DNA from: Trichoplax sp. H2
Lineage: Eukaryota > Placozoa > Uniplacotomia > Trichoplacea
NCBI GenBank assembly: GCA_003344405.1
Contig: NOWV01000046.1
Span: 248,001-312,000, forward strand
Length of the DNA: 64,000 nt
Reading direction: 5' to 3'
Of the stretch, positions 51,466 to 64,000 are shown in pieces (positions within the stretch are counted from its first letter, which is position 1; every line of letters starts with the position of its first letter). The notes beneath the pieces were generated by a model, which made no database searches, had not been told where the DNA came from, and worked only from the letters and a program-made list of their open reading frames with translations. Position numbers and translations under genes: made by a program.

Positions 51466-52059
51466 AAAAATTTGCTAGTTCAATGCATTAAACCTCAATC
51501 ATGTGATGGGTTAAACTTTTTATAGTGAGGTGTTTATAAATTTATCTATCAGAATCCCTTGATAAAAGTTGGGAATACAGAGATTAAATCATAACGCAAT
51601 AAAGTGATTAAAACTATATATAGTGTCCAGCACATTAACAATTGGTAATTATATTGTTTCTAGCACTAGTACATTTCAGTTACTTGTCTTTAATATATAA
51701 AATGATACAGCTTTATTTGATCATCAAAAGAGTGACACGCGAAAAGTTTCTTTTAAACATTTTCTTCAAATTTAGTATCCACATTTAGTATCCTCAAGTA
51801 TTTTTGGTATGGTAAATTATCATTTGACTTTGAGGCTCTGCACATCTAGATTTGTATTGTATATAAACGAAGGATTATATACGCTAAATATAGAATATCT
51901 TTATTTTCTTACGTTAAATAATATAATACAAAAATACTATGCGCCTAGTTAAGATTAGTGGCAAGCCAATTACATTGTCCTTATCAACGTGGCAAGTGTA
52001 TAATAATAACATCCAACAAGTATCCATCAGGGATTTTATATTACTGAACATACATTATT
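51466..52059. other. intergenic between convergent genes
   Basis: 3' flanks of EEF1AKMT2 (+) and MFSD3 (-). AT-rich; nothing else seen. Confidence 0.5.
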
Positions 52060-53925
52060 TCATAGGGTATTTTTGCCTGAATTAGGATATAGGAATGATC
52101 GATAATTAAGCAGTAGCGGAATCACAAGAAGACATGCAAAAAAACAAAAAATAAAAAATATCTGATACCCTACGATATCGCCAATTAAACCAGCTAAAGA
52201 CATCACAAATAATTTTCCAGCAAGTTCTGCTGTTGCTAAAGTACTATAATGGGTAGCATAAAAGTGTCCTGGTGATTTCTTTGCATTTTGCATCATCATA
52301 GTAAATGTTAAGCTCGTAATAATTCCAGAACATAGCTGAAGTCCGCAAGCCAATAGAGTTGAAACTACAGAGGTAATAATGAGTAAAAAGAAGGCTATTA
52401 AAAGCGAAATACTAATCTATCTGTTCGCTACCTATAATTATAATTACAAGTTGGGCGAATACGTATAACCTAATACTATATACTGTAAATTTTAGTCGTG
52501 CCTTGAACCTTTCTACGTTAGTAATGACGATTAGCTAAGCGAGAGCTTACCTATACCGACTGATTCGTTTCGAGATAAAATATTGACAAAACATGGCATT
52601 AGTGCAATTAGCGTAATAGGTAGCATCCGGAGACAAACATAGTCCAACATGATTCGAGCCAACGACCTATGATGTACGCGTATTAATTGTAAATTAATAA
52701 ATATAATTTATCTGAGAAACTACAGTACTAAATTTTAAGATTCGTATACTGCTGACTTTGTTCCTTGTCCTTATTACTAAGTGTTATCATACAAAGAGAG
52801 AATACTATTGCGATCAGTATCATCTCACATACAGTATAGAAATCTTGTTGAAGTCTTACTAAAATATTAGTAGATTTAATATAGTGCAATACGTGATTAG
52901 CTAACGTATATGCAAACGTAAATAGCAGATAGCAAACACTTGCTATACTGTATGTACTCGTATTTTGCTGAATGCAGTGCTCTACAAATTCACCTATTGC
53001 TGTACATTGCTAACCAACCACCATACAGCGAGCCAACTACGGAGAATACTTCTTGTAATATTCTAATTTTTACTCCCACAAATTCCGTTGATAATCCCAA
53101 ATCAATTAGATAGAGCGGAAAGATTGATAACGCAGCTTGCTCACCAAGTTTATATACCGTCACAAATAATAACATCCACGCCGCACCTTCGGTCTGGAAA
53201 ATGGATGTAAACACTTCCTTGTACGTGCATTTGAATAAACTAAACTGTTGTAATATGCTGTCAATAAATGTTGCTATTTTTGGAAGTTGCTTCCGTGATA
53301 AAGGATAATGAATATTTTTAATTGGACTGGTACTGCCAGCAAGTCTGCTTGACTGTTTGCATAATGTAGTACCTAACCTGAAATAGCTGTACATCGCGCA
53401 TGAAAAGTATATAACTGCCAAGATTATAAAAAATGTATGCCATCCCAGTCGGATCATAATTACGGAAGCACATAAGCTACCTAGCTTATAACCAACTATT
53501 TGAGCGATATTTCCGGCGCCCAGCTGAGCATGGCTCAGCGAAGCAACTGTAATTCCGTCGATCACAATATCCTGGAGAGATGTTAAAAAATTTAATAGTG
53601 TTAACAAGGTAGTCAGTAAGTGTACAGAATTAGCAGAAACAGTTCGGCATATCCATGCATTGCAAGCCATTAATGTTAATAAAATAGTTAGCCATTTATC
53701 AGGCGTGCTTATTTTATCGATCCATGGAGACCATAAAGATTTTAACAGCCAAGGAAACCATACTAATCTCAGTAAACCAAGTTTAGTCAAACTGAAACCC
53801 CCAACCCGTAAATAAATCGGTAGAAAGTCTTTCTGAAAGCCGTAAGGTATTCCTTGGACGAAATAAAGGCAAAATAAAACAAGATAGGGTAGAGTAACTT
53901 TGTCATGATGTTTGGGTGGCATCAT
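52060..53925 (-). CDS. MFSD3: major facilitator superfamily protein MFSD3
   Basis: Multi-pass membrane transporter of the acetyl-CoA-transporter-like SLC33 branch; substrate not established here. Three exons, 52994-53925, 52551-52666 and 52060-52364, join in phase and give 450 residues with about twelve hydrophobic segments. Landmarks shared with vertebrate MFSD3: LYFVQGIPYGFQKDFLPIYLR at the first helix, GLLRLVWFPWLLKSLWSPW, LQDIVIDGITV, GNIAQIVGYKLG, and in the last exon ATHYSTLATAELAGKL. The start could be either of two adjacent ATG codons (53925 or 53922). The gene is followed on the same strand by LSM8 upstream. Confidence 0.9.
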
Positions 53926-54929
53926 TCCAAGTGATTACAGCAGAGCTATACATCAATACATTGTAGTAGATTGTAAATATATGAACAAGATTGAATTAGA
54001 CAGCAATCCTTGAACGAAATAAGCCTTGAAGTTTAGTTGTTCACTTTATGTTTGCTACTGGTAGATCCCACAGCATCATAATATGTTACTCTTGCACCAG
54101 GCAGGATAAATAAACTACTTTTATATGGTCCGTAGTGTAAGTTAGAGTATGATACCTATGGACTACTAGATGCATGAATGGATCAATAGGCGAGTCTATA
54201 GTCCATGCAATAGCATACTGTTCCTGTATAGAGCACCCTACTACACAGTACTGTATAGTCGTACACCACATACACTCACTCGTACAGGAATTAAGATGCA
54301 ATTTTGTAGAAGTTTGATGAATGATGACATCAAGCTGGCGATATTGCCTTTAGGGTAAAATATGATATGAGCTTGTTTGTTCCTTGTTAAGCTAGTTTTT
54401 TAGCTTAATGAATAACACCATGAAAATGTGCTGGCATAGAACTCGTAAGATTGCAATGCGATTACCAAATAGTATCGCAGCCAGCAAAGAATCACTTCCA
54501 TTTACTGTAAAGACTGGACTACGAGTATACGCAACCTGAGATACAGTAGAGAAATGGAATAGCAACCGGGCTAGTATATAATCATCAGATGGATAAACAT
54601 GAATATTCGAAAACAGTTTTATTAACTTTGAGGTCATTTTAAGAAGGCCAGGTACTTAGCAACACAATCTATACAATGACATACAAGATCGATACATAAT
54701 AACAGTAACATGATCCTTTCTCTGACCCTTTGAAGACTGCACAGCAATAAATTACTACAGTACTTGTGTATAATGTGAAAGTTACCATGAAAACACTACT
54801 GACTCTTAATCGATATCGAGTCTACAGACAGATCAACTATTAAGTAAATAATAGAGTTACGATCTAAAGAAACTCGAACCATTCATGGATCCAAATTTGT
54901 CGATATTTAACCTTAGGTATACATCCTGT
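53926..54929. other. intergenic between MFSD3 and LSM8
   Basis: Upstream of MFSD3 and downstream of LSM8. Minus-strand frames at 54086-54301 and 54392-54637 have no family features. Isolated TACTGTA words occur near 54248. Nothing else was recognised. Confidence 0.5.
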
Positions 54930-56365
54930 CTAGTACACTACAGCATTAATAGGTTCTGCTTTCACTTCAGCTAGATCGATGGAAGAGTCTACATCTTCGT
55001 CAATTTCTCCTATAACGGCTCTGTTAAAATAGTTACACAAATCTAGTTATAATTCCCAATTCATAATTGTAATACGATGATGATTACGAAATATCTCTGT
55101 TAGGATATTTACTATCGTTAGGTAGATTATGTTCCATAATATTATGTCTACTATTTTTGATCATATATCTATGGTATATTGATTGATTTGCTATCGCGCA
55201 AGTAATTAGAAATTCAATGGTTTTGACACTGCATTATATCTCGCAGATGGACCAATAAATTATACGTAACAGCTATTACAACCAATGGCGTATAGTATCT
55301 TACATATTGTCGCCACGAATAACATATAGGCCAAGGGCTACTTGCTCCACACCAGCGCCGGAAGAGTACACTCTTTCATGGCTATCATTTAGGATTAAAT
55401 TAACCGTTTGATCGAAACCTTTCAACGTACCCTGAAATTAGATGCATGCATCATTGAAGATTACATTATCATGATCATTTGAAATGTATTGAAAGATAAG
55501 AGATATAAGGAGATTGCTTAGAGCGTTGAAAGAAAATACAAGTTTGGTAATCCATTGATTATTAAACAAAGTAGAGATCGTTTATTGCTAGTGTGATGAA
55601 ATTCATCGACCAACAAGTATTGTTGCACAAATGCGTCTGTGTAACGTTTACTACTTGGCATGGCCTGTTCTGCTTCTGTAGCTAGAGTCACTTTCCAGAA
55701 TCAATGATAAACTATGAGTAAGTAGAGCAACTAGTAGATTAAAATTATGGTATACTGTACTGTACTGTATTGGATGCAGTGATATCAATTAAAATTATAC
55801 AAGTATTGCAATAATTGCTTGATGCATATTACAGTAAAACACGTCTAGTAAGTATATCCATTGCCATCTTACCACAATTACTCTACCATCCTGAGTAATA
55901 ACTGACACAAGACCTTATACATGAAAAGATACAAATAGCAGTGAAGGAAAAAGCCGATAGAAAAGGTTAATGTATAAATACAGCGTCAATTCATTCATTG
56001 TATTCTACATGTCTATTCTAATTATTGGTAAGCTATTTAGTGTTTGTCGCTACCAACGGCCAGTGAAATGCAAAAATATCTGACTTTTACTTGCTGCAAA
56101 CAATGATTGACTACTACAAATTATGAAATTATAAAGTGGTGTACTGTTGCTACCAATGCAGTCGATTGGGCTAGTAAAATAGTCCATATCATTGCTTGAA
56201 CTTTGTATACGTTGGTTGTGCAGCTCGTATGCAGCGATCTAAAACGCTCTCTTAGCCTATCAGCCTTGGCGGTGCTCAATAGCTGCTGGTAGAACAGTGT
56301 ACGACTGAGTGCAAAGGTAAAATCTATCTTTGGATACGATTTACATATCCCTCCAGAGCAGCCAT
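54930..56365 (-). CDS. LSM8: U6 snRNA-associated Sm-like protein LSm8
   Basis: Subunit of the nuclear LSm2-8 ring that binds the 3' U-tract of U6 snRNA for pre-mRNA splicing. Four small exons, 56338-56365, 55873-55913, 55304-55431 and 54930-55020, join in phase to 95 residues (human 96). Exon 1 is only 28 bases (MAALEGYVN plus one base). Sm1 motif: VSVITQDGRVIVGTLKGFDQ, then NLILNDSHERV. Sm2: LGLYVIRGDN. The C-terminus, IGEIDEDVDSSIDL followed by AEPINAV, separates LSm8 from LSm1. The introns hold 250-450 bp of unremarkable sequence. Confidence 0.93.
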
Positions 56366-56605
56366 TTTTCAGCAAGCCAACGTCGAATCAGGCCAAAGGG
56401 GTAGTACAGACATACAATGCAGATTGGTTACTTTTGATGGTACTGCTGTTAGGCTTCGTGTTTGGCTGGCTTCAATCAGCTTAAGGTACGTGTGCCACTC
56501 TGAGACAATAGTGGCGTTGTTGTTGAGTATGTCAACAGTCCAGCGTCTCTTTCCATAGTCTATTTCTCATTTCTCCAATGCAAAACAAGCACGTTAGCTG
56601 TCACT

Positions 56606-56870
56606 ATACTGTACAGTCATTGAAAATCAACCCGCGTCATTAGCCAGGGTAGAGAAAATAGTGTACTAGAGTACAGTGTACACTGTACACTGTACAATAC
56701 ATACTGTAAAGCACGTGACTTTGCTGTACTGTACAGACTACAGTATAGTGTACACTGTACAGTACTACAGTACAGTACAAACCAAATGTACTGTACTGTA
56801 CTGTACTGTATGTACTGTATCCCTGACTGTATTGAGTCTACAGTATACAGTATACTATTGACTATACTGT
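56606..56870. repeat. TACTGTAC/ACAGT repeat island
   Basis: One of the densest islands. It contains GTACAGTGTACACTGTACAC near 56670, (CTGTA)n near 56789-56810, and ATACAGTATAC variants near 56840-56870. It opens frames on both strands because the word lacks stop codons in some frames. Confidence 0.8.
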
Positions 56871-56872
56871 AG

Positions 56873-57003
56873 AGCCACGACTCGAAGTCGACTCTGAGTC
56901 GGACCAATCGACTCAGGAGCCGAATGGCTCTAGCTCAAAGACACAGCAGTGGTCCGACTCAAAATGCGCGACTCGGCTCGACTCATGAGTCGAGTCGACC
57001 GTG
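56873..57003. repeat. GACTC/GAGTC island
   Basis: About a dozen GACTC or GAGTC words in 130 bp, several as palindromes (CGACTCATGAGTCGAGTCGA near 56979-56998). It is more GC-rich than its surroundings and directly abuts the ACAGT island. Confidence 0.7.
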
Positions 57004-57032
57004 GCCGATCACTACTGACAACTGCAGGAGTT

Positions 57033-57115
57033 AGGTCTTCATGGTCTGGTCCGGTCCAGATCAAAGGTCTACTATGATGGTCCGGTCTGGTCTGGTCCAG
57101 TCCAGACCTTGGTCT
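57033..57115. repeat. GGTC(C/T) island
   Basis: Repeated GGTCTGGTCC and GGTCCAG words with inverted copies (CCAGTCCAGACC). It starts with the 13-mer AGGTCTTCATGGT (57033-57045), also found at 42551-42563 and, with one change, at 21518-21530. Confidence 0.7.
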
Positions 57116-57391
57116 GCAGTCCATATGGACTATAGATTATGCCATAATCATGATGGCCTTCTTGAAGTCAGGGACTTGCAAGACTACTGTCCTGTAGACT
57201 GTAGTATTTGTAGTCTTGAAATAAATGGAGCTTTTAGCCGGGGACCTGTAGAAGACTAGTACAGTATTAGTCTTTTGAAGCCCTTTTGCAGTACTACAGT
57301 TAACGTTAACACCATGGACCATAGCAGTACCAGGAACTAGTGAGTACAGTGAGTAGTAGGACTGAGTAGTTGACCAAGGTCTCTCCCTCAC

Positions 57392-57434
57392 TAGTCCGTG
57401 GTAGTACTGTAGTGCACAGTACTACCACGGACTA
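57392..57434. repeat. perfect 19-bp inverted repeat (hairpin)
   Basis: Arms TAGTCCGTGGTAGTACTGT (57392-57410) and its exact complement (57416-57434) around the 5-base loop AGTGC. This is the longest perfect hairpin I found in the window. Confidence 0.9.
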
Positions 57435-57842
57435 ACGCTGGACACCAACGACTTTGAAGAGATAGCACAGTACAATGTACTGTAATGTACAGTACTGTAC
57501 ACTCGTGTCAATACTACTGTACTGTGGATTATTTAAAGCTGCGACATTTTTTTCCTCTTAATAAACTCGGAAGCGCTCTCAGCAAATTCTCCTTAGTTGC
57601 CCAAAATCAACACCACAAGCGATTTGGGTTGGCTTGTAGGAAGGAAAAAAAAAAGTTGGTAGGTAACTTATCCAAACCATTAATGTACAATAATTATCTT
57701 CAATCCCTCTAGTTGTTATCAACATGTTATCTATGAATATACTCACTTGTACTAGGGATAAAGTGTATCAGAAAAAGTTCATTATAGCGCTTTAGTAAAT
57801 TATAATACGCAATACATTATACATAAGTCAACAAAGGTTCAA

Positions 57843-57917
57843 ATGGATCCGATTGAAAATGACATCGGCATGATCAATCTCACTATGCAATTAGTATCTT
57901 ACACCCAAGGCCAGTTG
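57843..57917 (+). CDS. possible first coding exon of an unidentified gene
   Basis: ATG at 57843 followed by 25 open codons (MDPIENDIGMINLTMQLVS, then YTQGQL) ending in a good donor, TTG|GTATGC. It is acidic at the start, then amphipathic. No following exon was found with confidence, so this could be chance. Confidence 0.25.
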
Positions 57918-58932
57918 GTATGCTGTACTTGTACTTTATCAAGTCATTGAATTGGAAAGTATTGGCCTATCTTGCCAGGATAATAATGAATCGTTAGGTG
58001 CCGTCACAATCTACTGCCACCGCATGATCCACAGTATCAAAGTTAGGCTATGCATACGGTAGATACACGTATTTTCCAGTCCGTCTCTAATTCATTGATT
58101 GTTTCATCATTTTTTTTATGTTGGAGAGCCGTTGATATAAAATGAATTACTTCACATTTCATGAAATAGCCTTATGTGCAGATTAGTGTGCCCTATTTCT
58201 TTCCATAGTTATTGTACCATCATCTCTCTAATCTGTAGAGGATGCGAGAAGTGCAGATTTTTTACCATGATAATTGAAATGCTGTAGGGGAAGGATAGTC
58301 CACTGTGGTGTTGACCATTGATATTATTATTAATTTGGCTCAACCATCCTTTCCAATTTTGATCGACTATATTAACTATGGAATGCTTGCATAACTTTAA
58401 AAGCCTATCAATATCACTGTAACCCTCAAAGCTGCAATCACCAGTAGTTATTCAGCTTGAAATAAAACACAGCAAAAGGATACTTTACGGCGAATATTCA
58501 ACATGGAGCGAATCATACAGCTTGTATTATAATTGATTGTACACCAGATGGATATACAGTATGATACACTACCAGTATATCACTTTATGTCGTACTGTAG
58601 TCATGATAGAATAACAATCTTGTATTCAATTGGTCCAACTTACCAAGATATTTGCAATAATTCGACAGTGAAACCCCATTTTTCCTGTAAAGGACACGCG
58701 GTCATTTATCTACAGTACTGTAAGTTGGACCCCGAGTAAATTACTACCATACGAGTATGGAAGTCAACGACTACTCTAGAACATTTCGCTTTAGCAATCT
58801 GTCTTTAAACTCCTTTTGAAATTGTGTGATCAAATACCACATGGGATAAAAAGTAGATAGTAATTAATTTATTACACCCATAATAAGCTATTGTGACGAA
58901 GTTTAAAATACGCTTTCACTGTTGTGTCTACC

Positions 58933-59055
58933 TTATATCCGAAACGAGGATTGGCAAAGCCTTTTTGATGTGATCTTTGCTCTTGGATTTCAAATACTTA
59001 CTGTTGCTTTATACGTATGTCATAGTTTTCTGGTACTATTGGTTCTAAATTAGCC
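58933..59055 (-). other. coding-like fragment, unidentified
   Basis: On the minus strand one frame reads NLEPIVPENYDIRIKQQ, then TAA, then QEQRSHQKGFANPRFGYK before a GTAGAC donor-like site. The TAA lies inside CAACA|GTAAGT, a strong donor, so the first part could be an exon end. The composition looks like a real protein, but I recognise no family and could not connect it to other exons. Confidence 0.3.
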
Positions 59056-59954
59056 TATCAAAAAATGACTAAACTCAACATGATATGAACAGTAATACTT
59101 TGTTAACCATAAATACCATCATTGTCCCTGTCACCAACTGATTATACACCATTATACATTTCGTATAGATCATTGACCCACATCATAGCAACGTACACAC
59201 TGCATCGTAAAGATTTCTTAATGATGAGTTATAGTCTCGTTTTATTTCCATTATAGTACAATTAAACTTTCCATATTGCATGACAAAGTGCAGTTTTGTA
59301 TGCTGTATATTTCATTAAATCCTCAAGCAAGCGGACGGACGATAAGGTCTTGTATACCACAGAAATCTCTCTTCATAAACTGACTGTACCTACTAACAAT
59401 ACGAAATTGTATAGAAAAGACTTTTATCTCGGTCATGCTGACCATCGTTTACCTTCTCTTTGGATAAATCGAATTTAATTTGTTCATATCTTATCAATCG
59501 AATAGGACACTTTTTGCTGTATTCTACTGCAGTCGTTCTACACTACTGAACGAGGGGTTACATTATCATCATGAAGGGAATGCAAAGTTTAAATATAGAT
59601 TAACTGATCCGCTCATGGTCAATTAAGTAACTGTAAAATCAAATTTCTGTCCGTCCTTACGAATTTGAACACTAATTGGATCGTATTCATTTGTGTTATT
59701 TGCTTATATCTTGGTTCAATTTTTAACTATGACTCATAATCGTGAACCCAAGTCTGTATCAAAGTTTGCTATTTAGCCATACCAGTCAAGCACCTTGTTT
59801 CATGATATCTATTCTGCTACAATATAATTTAATTTAAACTTTTCGGAAGATGTTAAGTAACAGAAACACTAGAAATCCTATTAGTTATAGCTTGTTAATC
59901 AATTTTCCTTGTTATGCTATCACTGAAGTTGTATATTATAATATCTCCATGGTT

Positions 59955-60080
59955 GTTAGTACAGTAGAGTCATGATGAGTGAATGATAGAATCGATGGAC
60001 GTAGTGCAGTACAGTACAGGAGATACAATAAATATCCTTATAGTACAGTACAGTACAGCATCTTTACGTAGTACAGGGAC
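59955..60080. repeat. TACTGTAC/ACAGT repeat island
   Basis: Short (ACAGT)n blocks near 59959-59966, 60006-60020 and 60040-60059, about 170-290 bp before the AHCYL start codon. Confidence 0.7.
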
Positions 60081-60247
60081 AACTTGGCATAGGCTACATA
60101 AAATGATCATTAGTTTATGTATCTAATGTACTTGAAGATTGTACTCACGGTTCAATTTACACTGCATCATATTTGATTTGAAGTAGGACTAGGTCATTTC
60201 CTAAAATATTTACATTTTATAATAAAATTGTATATTTTTAATAAGAA

Positions 60248-64000
<3,753 letters not shown>

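Larger units (their letters stand above)
56366..57842. other. gene-poor, repeat-dense region
   Basis: Upstream of LSM8. Contains an ACAGT island, a GACTC island, a GGTC island and a long perfect hairpin, listed separately. The longer open frames on both strands fall in these repeats and are rejected. Confidence 0.65.
57918..60247. other. long gene-poor region upstream of AHCYL
   Basis: AT-rich. It holds one coding-like fragment on the minus strand (58933-59055) and an ACAGT island (59955-60080). Frames at 58533-58739 and 59296-59478 are not recognised. Confidence 0.5.

Noticed and set aside
54392-54637. 81-codon minus-strand frame
   Set aside because: No family features, no splice context and AT-driven composition; not distinguishable from chance.
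56617-57391. Several 60-96-codon frames on both strands
   Set aside because: Same cause: they run through the ACAGT, GACTC and GGTC islands and resemble no protein family.

Overview
The window looks like AT-rich nuclear DNA of an early-branching animal, most likely a placozoan such as Trichoplax. The assignment is inference. Genes are split into many short exons by mostly 50-600 bp GT-AG introns, lie close together on both strands, and are animal orthologues (CACNA2D, IFT172, LEG1, IRBIT/AHCYL, MED20, DALRD3). I rebuilt the exons of most genes by eye from reading frame, splice sites and phase. In nearly every gene rebuilt this way the phases close without remainder.

Layout. 0-21 kb: a calcium-channel alpha2delta gene (+) converges on a 13 kb intraflagellar-transport gene, IFT172 (-). 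21-29 kb: an intergenic stretch full of TACTGTAC-type repeats, then LEG1 (+), a duplicated block around a 20-N assembly gap, and a small TIR-domain gene (-). 29-34 kb: two 5S rRNA genes (-) in duplicated units, a triplicated 111-bp repeat that runs into the start codon of a sniffer-type short-chain dehydrogenase (+), and MED20 (-) with its 3' end tandemly duplicated. 35-43 kb: DALRD3 (+), a frame-disrupted zinc-finger gene (-), and histone H4 (-) with its 3' stem-loop and a recognisable H4 promoter. 43-56 kb: GDP-mannose 4,6-dehydratase (-, one in-frame stop), EEF1AKMT2 (+), MFSD3 (-) and LSM8 (-). 56-60 kb: repeat-rich and gene-poor. 60-64 kb: AHCYL/IRBIT (+), cut by the window edge.

The genes are unrelated housekeeping, ciliary, signalling and membrane functions; there is no operon-like or pathway clustering. 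The most unusual recurring signal is a family of intergenic islands built from ACAGT/TACTGTAC words. Some carry a shared 13-mer, perfect hairpins, or neighbouring GACTC and GGTC islands. Other points of interest are the GMDS nonsense codon, the altered alpha2delta MIDAS, the duplicated start-codon region of the dehydrogenase, the duplicated MED20 tail, and an H4-specific GGTCCG promoter element.
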